Shown: piece by piece, positions 8,441-15,873 of the stretch
Numbering within the stretch: position 1 is the first letter of the stretch
Layout of the letters: each line of letters begins with the position of its first letter
Assembly: GCA_946477805.1 (NCBI GenBank)
Contig: CAMKZP010000001.1
Coordinates: 1-54,155, forward strand
DNA from: an uncultured Enterobacter sp.
GTDB lineage: Bacteria; Pseudomonadota; Gammaproteobacteria; Enterobacterales; Enterobacteriaceae
DNA: 54,155 nucleotides
Direction of reading: 5' to 3'
The notes under the pieces: model-generated
The model's database searches: none
What the model was told of the DNA's origin: nothing
Seen by the model: only the letters and a program-made list of their open reading frames with translations
Program-made: the position numbers and the translations under genes

Positions 8441-8907
8441 CAGGCATCCTGATGTTGTTCGGCACCTTCGCCAGACTGCTGCTGCAGATAGTTCATGAAC
8501 AGCGCATCAAAGTTTACTGGCGCCAGGTTCAGCTGCGGGAATGTACCGCGGGAAACCAGGCTGGTGATGCATTCACGCGCATACGGGAACAGAATGTTCG
8601 GGCAGTATGCACCCAGGCAATGCGCCATCTGGTTGCCTTCGATACCGCCAACGGAGAAGATGCCGCCCTGCTGAACTTCACACAGGAATGCAGTTTCTTC
8701 GCCGAGAGACGCGGTAACGGTCACACGCAGTACGACTTCATACACATCATCCGCCAGCTGGGTGGATGCGGTATCAAGATCAAGTTTAACCTCTGGCTGC
8801 CAATCTTTCTGGAAAACGTGTGGTGCATTTGGCGCTTCGAAAGAGACATCCTTGGTGTAGATACGCTGGATCTGGAAAGTCATTTCGGTGTTGTTTTGTT
8901 CTGACAT
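8440..8907 (-). CDS. secB: Protein-export chaperone SecB
   Basis: Tetrameric cytoplasmic chaperone that keeps precursor proteins unfolded and hands them to SecA. It has 155 residues, the E. coli length, with the family N-terminus MSEQNNTEMTFQIQRIYTKD and the conserved PNAPHVFQ, CPNILFPYARE and NLAPVNFDALF segments. An AAAGGG-type ribosome binding site precedes the ATG. It lies 32 bases after grxC and overlaps gpsA by one base in the same operon. Confidence 0.98.
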   Translation of the reverse strand: MSEQNNTEMTFQIQRIYTKDVSFEAPNAPHVFQKDWQPEVKLDLDTASTQLADDVYEVVLRVTVTASLGEETAFLCEVQQGGIFSVGGIEGNQMAHCLGAYCPNILFPYARECITSLVSRGTFPQLNLAPVNFDALFMNYLQQQSGEGAEQHQDA

Positions 8908-8939
8908 GGAAAAACCCTTTTTAATTGTCCTAAAGTCTC

Positions 8940-9191
8940 TTAGCGCAGCAGGGGATCGAGTCCACCGCTTGCGTCGAGCGCATACAAGTCATCACAGCCG
9001 CCAATGTGCTGCGCATCAATAAAAATCTGCGGAACCGTCGTGCGACCACTACGTTGGATCATCTCTTCGCGTTTTATCGCATCACCATCGATCGGCAGTT
9101 CCTGGAAAGTCACGCCTTTGCTGTTCAGCAGCGCTTTCGCGCGGTGGCAGAACGGGCAGGTTGCTTTGGTGTAGATCTCAATATTGGCCAT
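8940..9191 (-). CDS. grxC: Glutaredoxin 3
   Basis: Glutathione-dependent dithiol oxidoreductase of 83 residues. The redox motif is CPFC (cysteines 12 and 15), where E. coli has CPYC. TVPQIFID with the cis-proline and GGCDDLYAL for glutathione binding follow. A GTG directly before the ATG could also start the gene, but AGGAG sits seven bases before the ATG at 9191, which also gives the family length. It lies between yibN and secB, both within 35 bases, in one operon. Confidence 0.97.
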   Translation of the reverse strand: MANIEIYTKATCPFCHRAKALLNSKGVTFQELPIDGDAIKREEMIQRSGRTTVPQIFIDAQHIGGCDDLYALDASGGLDPLLR

Positions 9192-9202
9192 CACTGAACT
9201 CC

Positions 9203-9634
9203 TTATTTACCGCGAACCAAAGGAAGATTTTCCCCGCTCCAGCCGGAAATGCCTTCTTTCAGTACCGTTACGTTTTCGAAGCCTGCTTTATGCAGCGCAT
9301 TGGCAGACTCCTGCGCCTGCATGCCGGTGCCGTCAACAACGATAATAGGCTGGGCTTTATGTTTATCCAGCTCACCCAGGTTGTTCGCTTTGATCTCAGC
9401 AGGCAGCAGGTTAATGGAGCCTGCAATATGTCCTTTGCGGAAATCATCGCGCTGACGCAGATCGACCACGACGGCATCTTCTTTATTGATCAAACGCGTG
9501 GCTTCACCACGGGTGATCACCTTAATTTTAGACGTCAGCCCCTTAAAGGTGGTGAACAGCACTGCGGCCAGCAGGCCAATCCACGCGATGCTCAGAACCG
9601 GGTGACGGCTAACAAACTGCATAATTTCTTGCAT
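9203..9634 (-). CDS. yibN: Rhodanese-fold inner-membrane protein YibN, cysteine-free
   Basis: A 143-residue protein with one N-terminal membrane segment (about 12-29) followed by a rhodanese domain facing the cytoplasm, ending in the typical GWSGENLPLV. In active rhodaneses the loop has a catalytic cysteine; here the corresponding position in VVDGTGMQ is Asp101, and the whole protein contains no cysteine. Sulfur transfer by the usual mechanism is therefore not possible. The ATG at 9634 gives the E. coli length; an upstream TTG is less likely. First gene of the operon to cysE, divergent from gpmI. Its role is not known to me from sequence; neighbours suggest a link to the envelope or secretion. 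Confidence 0.93.
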   Translation of the reverse strand: MQEIMQFVSRHPVLSIAWIGLLAAVLFTTFKGLTSKIKVITRGEATRLINKEDAVVVDLRQRDDFRKGHIAGSINLLPAEIKANNLGELDKHKAQPIIVVDGTGMQAQESANALHKAGFENVTVLKEGISGWSGENLPLVRGK

Positions 9635-9882
9635 GGGGGGTAACAACTCCCGACTAAGTGATTAAAAAAACCAGGTGAGGAGTATACCTGTGCGTTGTGG
9701 CAAATACAGCCAGCGACATTAAGCTAATCCATTTTCTGCGGCATGCCACGAAAAAAAAGCCTCAAAATGAGCGGGGAATCGCCATGCCCCTACGCATTCT
9801 TTGATCTTCTGCGGCTATTTTATCGATTCAGCTGTAGTAAAATTACGCAAATTTTTTGTCTCTTGAGCATGAGGTTGTCGCA
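9635..9882. promoter_or_regulatory. Divergent promoter region yibN / gpmI
   Basis: A gap of about 250 bases separates the divergent starts. It is AT-rich towards gpmI, where TAAAAT at 9838-9843 could serve as a -10 element; I see no good -35 match at the right distance. No reading frame of note is present. Confidence 0.4.
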
Positions 9883-11427
9883 ATGTCGGTTTCTAAAAAA
9901 CCTATGGTACTGGTGATTCTGGATGGCTATGGCTACCGTGAGGACAGCCAGGATAACGCCATTTTCAACGCCAAAACTCCGGTTATGGATGCGCTGTGGG
10001 CAAAACGTCCGCATACCCTGATTGATGCGTCTGGCCTGGAAGTGGGTCTGCCGGATCGCCAGATGGGCAACTCCGAAGTGGGTCACGTGAACCTGGGCGC
10101 GGGCCGCATCGTGTATCAGGACCTGACCCGTCTGGACGTCGAAATCAAGGAACGTACCTTCTTCTCTAACCCGACGCTGTGTGGCGCGGTAGATAAAGCC
10201 GTGGCCGCTGGCAAAGCCGTGCATATCATGGGCCTGCTCTCAGCAGGCGGCGTTCACAGCCACGAAGATCACATCATGGCGATGGTTGAGCTGGCAGCGG
10301 AACGTGGCGCTGAGAAAATCTATCTGCATGCGTTCCTGGACGGCCGCGATACGCCACCGCGCAGCGCTAAAGATTCACTCAACGCGTTTGAAGACAAATT
10401 TGCCGCGCTGGGCAAGGGCCGCGTGGCGTCCATCATCGGCCGCTACTACGCGATGGACCGCGACAACCGCTGGGATCGTGTGGAACAGGCCTACGATCTG
10501 CTGACCCTGGCGAAAGGTGAATTCCAGTTCGCAACTGCCGTTGACGCGCTGGAAGCCGCCTATGCGCGTGATGAGAACGACGAGTTCGTAAAAGCGTCCG
10601 TTATTCGTGCTGAAGGCCAAGCTGATGCGGCCATGGAAGACGGCGATGCGCTGATCTTCATGAACTTCCGCGCTGACCGCGCGCGTGAAATTACCCGCGC
10701 ATTCGTGAACAGCGATTTCGACGGTTTCGCCCGTAAAAAAGTGGTGAAGCTCGACTTCATCCAGCTGACCGAATACGCCGCAGACATCAAGGCGCCTTGC
10801 GCCTATCCGCCGGCCTCGCTGGCCAATACCTTCGGCGAGTGGATGGCGAAGAACGATAAAACGCAGCTGCGTATCTCTGAAACCGAGAAGTACGCGCACG
10901 TGACCTTCTTCTTTAACGGCGGCGTCGAAGAGCCGTTCAAAGGGGAAGACCGCATCCTGATTAACTCGCCGAAAGTCGCCACCTACGACCTGCAGCCAGA
11001 AATGAGCTCTGCAGAACTGACTGAAAAACTGGTTGCGGCAATCGAAAGCGGTAAGTACGACACCATCATCTGTAACTACCCGAACGGCGACATGGTTGGC
11101 CACACCGGCGTGATGGAAGCCGCGGTTAAAGCGGTTGAAGCGCTCGATAACTGCGTTGAGCAGGTCGCGAAAGCGGTCGAATCCGTTGGCGGCCAGCTGC
11201 TGATCACCGCCGACCACGGCAACGCGGAGCAGATGCGTGACCCGGCAACCGGCCAGGCGCACACCGCGCATACCAACCTGCCAGTTCCGCTGATTTATGT
11301 TGGTGATAAATCAGTGAAAGCAGTGGAAGGCGGCAAGCTTTCCGACATCGCGCCAACCATGCTGACGCTGATGGGCATGCCGATCCCTGAAGAGATGACT
11401 GGTAAGCCGCTGTTCATCGTGGAATAA
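9883..11427 (+). CDS. gpmI: 2,3-bisphosphoglycerate-independent phosphoglycerate mutase
   Basis: Manganese-dependent glycolytic enzyme that interconverts 3- and 2-phosphoglycerate. It has 514 residues, the E. coli length, from the ATG at 9883 (MSVSKKPMVLVILDGYG); a nine-codon upstream extension from 9856 is not supported by the family. Metal ligands are seen in LDGYGYR (Asp14). The serine nucleophile, which is phosphorylated during catalysis, lies in MGNSEVGH (Ser64). A second metal cluster is in the C-terminal ITADHGNAEQM segment. envC follows nine bases after the stop, so gpmI-envC-yibQ probably form an operon. Confidence 0.98.
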   Translation: MSVSKKPMVLVILDGYGYREDSQDNAIFNAKTPVMDALWAKRPHTLIDASGLEVGLPDRQMGNSEVGHVNLGAGRIVYQDLTRLDVEIKERTFFSNPTLCGAVDKAVAAGKAVHIMGLLSAGGVHSHEDHIMAMVELAAERGAEKIYLHAFLDGRDTPPRSAKDSLNAFEDKFAALGKGRVASIIGRYYAMDRDNRWDRVEQAYDLLTLAKGEFQFATAVDALEAAYARDENDEFVKASVIRAEGQADAAMEDGDALIFMNFRADRAREITRAFVNSDFDGFARKKVVKLDFIQLTEYAADIKAPCAYPPASLANTFGEWMAKNDKTQLRISETEKYAHVTFFFNGGVEEPFKGEDRILINSPKVATYDLQPEMSSAELTEKLVAAIESGKYDTIICNYPNGDMVGHTGVMEAAVKAVEALDNCVEQVAKAVESVGGQLLITADHGNAEQMRDPATGQAHTAHTNLPVPLIYVGDKSVKAVEGGKLSDIAPTMLTLMGMPIPEEMTGKPLFIVE

Positions 11428-11436
11428 TCGCTCCCC

Positions 11437-12720
11437 ATGAGGGGAAAGGCGATTTTTTCAATCACATGGGTCGTGAAGCCGCTTAGGTTATCAGTCAGAC
11501 CTCTGCTTTACGCCAGCGCGCTCAGCGCTGGCGTATTGCTGTGCGCCACATCCGCCCACGCGGACGATCGCGACCAGCTAAAATCCATTCAGGCCGATAT
11601 CGCCGCTAAAGAGCGCGCGGTACGCCAGCAGCAGCAGCAGCGCGCCTCCCTCCTTGCGCAGCTTAAGAAGCAGGAAGAAGCCATCTCCGCTGCCGCACGT
11701 AAACTCCGTGAAACGCAAAACACCCTCGCCCAGCTGAATAAGCAGATCGATGAAATGAATGCGTCGATTGCCAGGCTGGAGCAGCAGCGCGACGCGCAGG
11801 AGCGTAACCTTGCGGCTCAGCTCGACGCCGCTTTCCGCCAGGGTGAACACACCGGCCTGCAGCTGATCCTCAGCGGTGAAGAGAGCCAGCGCGGTCAACG
11901 CCTGCAGGCCTACTTCGGCTATCTGAACCAGGCGCGTCAGGAAACAATTGCGCAGCTGAAGCAGACGCGAGAAGAGGTCACCACGCAAAAAGCCGAGCTG
12001 GAAGAGAAGCAGAGCCAGCAGCAGACGCTGCTCTACGATCAGCAGGCCCAGCAGGCGAAACTGGAACAGGCGCGCAGCGAGCGTAAGAAAACCCTGTCCG
12101 GCCTGGAGTCTTCCATTCAGCAAGGCCAGAGCCAGCTGAGCGAAATGCGCGCCAACGAATCGAAACTGCGCAACAGCATTGCCCGTGCCGAAGCGGCGGC
12201 GAAGGCGCGCGCTGATAAAGAGGCACGTGAGGCGCAGGCGGTTCGCAACAAGCAGCAGGAAGCGTCCCGCAAAGGCACCACCTACAAACCCAGCGAAAGC
12301 GAACGTTCCCTGATGTCGCGCACGGGTGGTTTAGGCTCTCCTCGCGGCCAGGCCTACTGGCCCGTACGCGGCTCAATTCTGCATCGCTATGGCGAACAGC
12401 GGCAGGGTGAGGTACGTTGGACAGGTATAGTTATCGGTGCGTCTGAAGGTAGCGAAGTGAAAGCCATCGCCGATGGCCGCGTGATCCTGGCCGACTGGCT
12501 GCAGGGTTACGGGCTGGTCGTGGTGGTTGAACACGGTAAAGGAGACATGAGCCTTTACGGTTACAACCAGAGCGCGCTGGTCAGCGTCGGCACACAGGTG
12601 CGCGCAGGTCAACCCATCGCCCTTGTGGGCAGCAGTGGCGGTCAGGGCCGCCCGTCACTCTATTTCGAAATTCGTCGCCAGGGTCAGGCGGTCAATCCAC
12701 AGCCGTGGTTGGGAAGATAA
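11437..12720 (+). CDS. envC: Murein hydrolase activator EnvC
   Basis: Periplasmic activator of the amidases AmiA and AmiB at the division septum, recruited by FtsEX. The visible order is a signal peptide (hydrophobic core LLYASALSAGVLLCATSAHA), a long coiled coil rich in Gln, Lys and Glu (about 40-280), and a C-terminal LytM domain (about 310-427). It lacks the full zinc-ligand set, as expected for an activator. The start is uncertain. The ATG at 11437 has no good ribosome binding site. The codon that I believe starts the E. coli gene is ATC here, and a GTG at 11473 is the other option. Confidence 0.95.
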   Translation: MRGKAIFSITWVVKPLRLSVRPLLYASALSAGVLLCATSAHADDRDQLKSIQADIAAKERAVRQQQQQRASLLAQLKKQEEAISAAARKLRETQNTLAQLNKQIDEMNASIARLEQQRDAQERNLAAQLDAAFRQGEHTGLQLILSGEESQRGQRLQAYFGYLNQARQETIAQLKQTREEVTTQKAELEEKQSQQQTLLYDQQAQQAKLEQARSERKKTLSGLESSIQQGQSQLSEMRANESKLRNSIARAEAAAKARADKEAREAQAVRNKQQEASRKGTTYKPSESERSLMSRTGGLGSPRGQAYWPVRGSILHRYGEQRQGEVRWTGIVIGASEGSEVKAIADGRVILADWLQGYGLVVVVEHGKGDMSLYGYNQSALVSVGTQVRAGQPIALVGSSGGQGRPSLYFEIRRQGQAVNPQPWLGR

Positions 12721-12723
12721 GTT

Positions 12724-13656
12724 TTGCTTCAATTTCGTCACATCGTACTCTCCGTCGCCAGCGCGCTGGCGCTGGCTGCACCGGTTTACGCAGGTAAACT
12801 CGCCATCGTGATAGATGACTTCGGTTATCGTCCGCATTACGAAAACCAGGTGCTGGCGATGCCGTCAGCCATCTCCGTCGCCGTTCTCCCTAACGCGCCA
12901 CACGCGCGTGAGATGGCGACCAAAGCCCACAACAGCGGCCATCAGGTTCTGATCCATCTGCCAATGGCACCGCTCAGCAAGCAGCCGCTGGAAAAAGATA
13001 CGCTTCGCCCGGAGATGAGCAGCGACGAGATCGATCGTATTATCCGCGACGCCTATAACAAAGTGCCGTTTGCCGTCGGTCTGAACAACCATATGGGCAG
13101 CGCTATGACCTCCAGCCTGTACGGCATGCTGAAAGTGATGCAGTCGCTGGAGCGTTATAACCTCTATTTCCTCGACAGCATGACCATCGGCAACAGTCAG
13201 GCCATGCGTGCGGCCCAGGGAACGGGCGTGAAGGTCATCAAGCGCAAAGTGTTCCTGGATGATACCCAGAACGACGCGGACATCCGGATGCAGTTTAATC
13301 GCGCCGTGCAGCTGGCCCGCCGGAACGGTTCGGCCATTGCCATCGGTCACCCGCACCCTTCTACCGTGCGCGTCCTGCAGCAAATGCTGCCAGCCTTACC
13401 TGCTGATATCACGCTGGTCCGCCCAAGCGACCTGCTCAACGAGCCGCAGGTAGATACTTCGACGCCAAACTCGGGGCAGCCCGCTACATCAGCACCGCGT
13501 AATCCCTTCCGTGGCGTGAAGAGCTGTAAGCCGAAACAGCCGCTTGAGCCGGTAAATGCCACCCGCTTTTTCTCGGTGATCGGAGAGAGCGTCGGTGAAA
13601 GCACGCTGGTTAAATACGTGCAGCAGCAGTGGCAGGGATGGGGCAGAAAAGCCTAG
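12724..13656 (+). CDS. yibQ: Divergent polysaccharide deacetylase family protein YibQ
   Basis: A 310-residue exported protein of the divergent polysaccharide deacetylase family (DUF610 type). An N-terminal signal peptide ends near APVYA (about residue 20), followed by the family blocks AIVIDDFGYR, HLPMAPL, NNHMGS and IGHPHP. The substrate is unknown. It starts with TTG, three bases after the envC stop and in the place where E. coli has ATG as I recall, so it is probably translated by coupling to envC. The last residues differ from E. coli and the protein is somewhat shorter. Its stop codon abuts that of the convergent glycosyltransferase with no terminator between. Confidence 0.93.
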   Translation: MLQFRHIVLSVASALALAAPVYAGKLAIVIDDFGYRPHYENQVLAMPSAISVAVLPNAPHAREMATKAHNSGHQVLIHLPMAPLSKQPLEKDTLRPEMSSDEIDRIIRDAYNKVPFAVGLNNHMGSAMTSSLYGMLKVMQSLERYNLYFLDSMTIGNSQAMRAAQGTGVKVIKRKVFLDDTQNDADIRMQFNRAVQLARRNGSAIAIGHPHPSTVRVLQQMLPALPADITLVRPSDLLNEPQVDTSTPNSGQPATSAPRNPFRGVKSCKPKQPLEPVNATRFFSVIGESVGESTLVKYVQQQWQGWGRKA

Positions 13657-14457
13657 CTACTCAACCGGATGAGAGTCTTTATGCCCCCGGGCTGCAGACT
13701 CTCGTTTATCCTGGTGATGGTACCAGGCTTTGAAATACTTTAAGAAGCTGTATAGGGTGGCATAAAGCCCTGTCACTACTCCAGTCTTCCCCTGCCGCCA
13801 CGCACCGCTAAACACATACCATTTAAAAAAAGCACCAACAGCGCTGATCGCGCCACGCGCGATTGAAGGCCTGAGGGTTTGATATTGTACGACCCGGGTA
13901 GTGTAGGCATTCAACTTATTAAAAACTTCATGCAAAGAATAGAATGTGTCATGTCGAACGTGTCCCGGTATTCGCGTCACCCGGGCAGCCCCGGTTGCTT
14001 TATCATCCACGGGGCGATTGTTAAATTTGACATAACGGCGATGGAACAGTCTTAAGGGGAAATCAGGAGAGGAAATCGGATAAATTGTTCGGGTTTGCTC
14101 GCCTAATACATACCAGTATCGAGACAGGCTCCAGCCGCTGTCGGCGGGCGGTTCCTCACCGGACTTTAGCGCCAGGATATAGTCAAGAGTGGTTTCATCA
14201 AGTATTTCATCACTGTCTACGCATAGTACCCAGTCGTTAGATGACCGTGAAATAGCCATATTCATCTGTTCACCATGCATAGCATACGGATGATATATTG
14301 GCGCGATCCCATATCCCTCAAGAATAGATAACGTCTTATCTGAGCTCCCGGAGTCGATAACCACCATCTCATCTGCAATACGTATTAAAGGAGTTAATAC
14401 CTGATGTAGCAAACGAGCAGAATTGTATGTCAAAAGACATACGGTTAGCCTGAACAT
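13657..14457 (-). CDS. GT2-family glycosyltransferase, WaaE/LgtF-like
   Basis: A 266-residue family 2 glycosyltransferase. The nucleotide-sugar domain is at the N-terminus (LTVCLLTYNSARLL, VVIDSGSSD), with the metal-binding DSDE at 81-84. The C-terminal part (HVRHDTFYSLHEVFNKLNAYT, then FFKWYVFSGAWRQG) resembles WaaE/KdtX and LgtF, which add glucose to the heptose of the inner core, so this is effectively a second WaaE-like enzyme. GGGAG stands just before the ATG. In E. coli the corresponding slot between yibQ and tdh holds the unrelated-looking waaH (yibD). An LPS-core role is inferred from family and neighbours; the sugar is unknown. Confidence 0.85.
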   Translation of the reverse strand: MFRLTVCLLTYNSARLLHQVLTPLIRIADEMVVIDSGSSDKTLSILEGYGIAPIYHPYAMHGEQMNMAISRSSNDWVLCVDSDEILDETTLDYILALKSGEEPPADSGWSLSRYWYVLGEQTRTIYPISSPDFPLRLFHRRYVKFNNRPVDDKATGAARVTRIPGHVRHDTFYSLHEVFNKLNAYTTRVVQYQTLRPSIARGAISAVGAFFKWYVFSGAWRQGKTGVVTGLYATLYSFLKYFKAWYHHQDKRESAARGHKDSHPVE

Positions 14458-14748
14458 GGGTTCTCCCGAACGGTATCAATTTAATTTTAATACGATAGCG
14501 CCGGCGATCGTTATTGTCACTTCCGGATCTGAACCTTATTTTTTATTTTCGTGATATTGCTGCCACGCTCGAAAAAGTGAACCGTGCTCGGGCAGAGGGC
14601 AAAACCGCGCAGCCTCTGCAGAAACAATAACGCACTGTTAAATAAGAATATTTTAACACTCAACCCTCTTCCTTTTCACAATCATTCCTTTTCGTTAACG
14701 TTACGATTATACTAGCCGCAATATAATATTTATTTTGGTTCAGCGCTC
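14458..14748. promoter_or_regulatory. AT-rich divergent region between two glycosyltransferase genes
   Basis: This 291-base region separates the GT2 (minus) and GT9 (plus) starts. Candidate -10 boxes for the GT9 gene are TATACT at 14708-14713 and TATAAT at 14722-14727; their -35 regions are poor. It also contains the GC-rich open segment listed separately at 14553-14630. No JUMPstart/ops-like element was recognised. Confidence 0.45.
14553..14630 (+). pseudogene. Possible orphan C-terminal remnant of an unknown gene
   Basis: Inside an AT-rich intergenic region lies a GC-rich plus-strand stretch. It reads as ordinary codons, DIAATLEKVNRARAEG and nine further residues, then TAA at 14628-14630. 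No start codon or full domain is present and I do not recognise the parent protein. It looks like the tail of a gene whose body has been deleted, left at the edge of a variable glycosyltransferase slot. It could also be chance coding-like sequence. Confidence 0.35.
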
Positions 14749-15846
14749 ATGAAGAAAATAATCGGTTATCTTAAGGAAATTAACAGACAACGAAACCATA
14801 AAACTAAAGAATTAAAAAGACGGTTAAAACTTCTTAGCGTATCGCGACGTCTTCAGGATAAGCGTCAGCAAAAAATTGACGTCACTAGCGTGAAGCGGAT
14901 CCTTATCCCTTTTGTCGATCTTGGCATTGGCGATGCGGTTTGCCACACGGGTACCTGGCGTAGCCTGAAAAAGGCGGGCTATATTCTGCAGGTCATTGTT
15001 GAGGAGCGTAATCGCGATCTGTTTGAAAAGATGCCGGACATTGACGAAGTCTATGTTATTAATATTAATAATATAGATGCGATGAAGGTCATCGAAACCG
15101 ATCTGGTGATAAGCCATTACTCATGGATGAAGAGAAAAGAGCTCTTAAATACTCAACTCCTGCGTAAAATAGATTATAAATACGCCGTCGGATTTGGTGG
15201 CTGGCTGGACAAGCCTTATAACTTAATGTTGCCTGTACGTTCTGAATTCCACATTACCCATCCCCAGAAGCAAATACTCAACGTCCTGAACGTTGAGCCA
15301 GACGCCTCTGGCTACTTCTTACCCGTGTTGCCTGAGTATGAAGCATTTATTGATGATTATCTTGCGCCCCATACCGGCAAACACATTGTTGTGCTTAATC
15401 CCTTTGCAAGCGTGGCGGAACGCAGCCTCTCGCTCCCTCAACTCGAAACGCTGGCCCGGGAGATTGTGCAGTACCCGGATACCCAGGTCTTTATCATCGG
15501 TGAAGGCAAAAAGCTCGCAGACCTGCATTTTGACGATGCAAACATTACGGTGTGTCGATTCAAATCGCTCTGGGATGCAATTACGCTCATCAAAAAAGCT
15601 GACGTAGTGGTCTCTGTTGATACGGCAATTGTGCATATCGCCTGTGCATTTGATAAAAAACTTATTGCCGTCTATTTTTCTATGCTGCTGGATCATAATA
15701 AAAACTACGAGGGGAATACGATATTTGCCCCCATCGGTAAAAACGCTGAACAGCTGATTTATGATAAGCGCCACAATAAAATTGATATCAATGATATTGC
15801 GTCAAAAGTCCTGGCCAAGCTTGGCCTCGATAAAACGGCCACATAG
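14749..15846 (+). CDS. GT9-family glycosyltransferase (heptosyltransferase-like), accessory LPS core gene
   Basis: A 365-residue member of glycosyltransferase family 9, the family of LPS heptosyltransferases. A strongly basic N-terminal segment (about 1-44, rich in Lys and Arg) precedes the fold and may contact the membrane. The catalytic-type Asp is in DLGIGDAVCHTG (Asp62), and the C-terminal nucleotide-sugar site VSVDTAIVHIACAF is kept. The usual following G-P is replaced by YFSML. The gene is AT-rich compared with its neighbours, which suggests transfer. It stands alone between a divergent GT2 and convergent tdh, with its own terminator. Donor and acceptor sugars are unknown. Confidence 0.85.
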   Translation: MKKIIGYLKEINRQRNHKTKELKRRLKLLSVSRRLQDKRQQKIDVTSVKRILIPFVDLGIGDAVCHTGTWRSLKKAGYILQVIVEERNRDLFEKMPDIDEVYVININNIDAMKVIETDLVISHYSWMKRKELLNTQLLRKIDYKYAVGFGGWLDKPYNLMLPVRSEFHITHPQKQILNVLNVEPDASGYFLPVLPEYEAFIDDYLAPHTGKHIVVLNPFASVAERSLSLPQLETLAREIVQYPDTQVFIIGEGKKLADLHFDDANITVCRFKSLWDAITLIKKADVVVSVDTAIVHIACAFDKKLIAVYFSMLLDHNKNYEGNTIFAPIGKNAEQLIYDKRHNKIDINDIASKVLAKLGLDKTAT

Positions 15847-15848
15847 TA

Positions 15849-15872
15849 AAAAGGGGCCCAGGCCCCTTTTTC
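15849..15872. terminator. Bidirectional terminator between the GT9 gene and tdh
   Basis: The stem AAAAAGGGGCC / GGCCCCTTTTT with a very short loop carries an A-run on one side and a T-run on the other, so it can serve the GT9 gene on plus and the kbl-tdh operon on minus. Confidence 0.9.
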
Positions 15873-15873
15873 A

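Noticed and set aside
9856..9882. Nine-residue upstream extension of GpmI
   Set aside because: The catalytic Asp lies at residue 14 when the ATG at 9883 is used, matching the E. coli enzyme. The upstream TTG has no family support.
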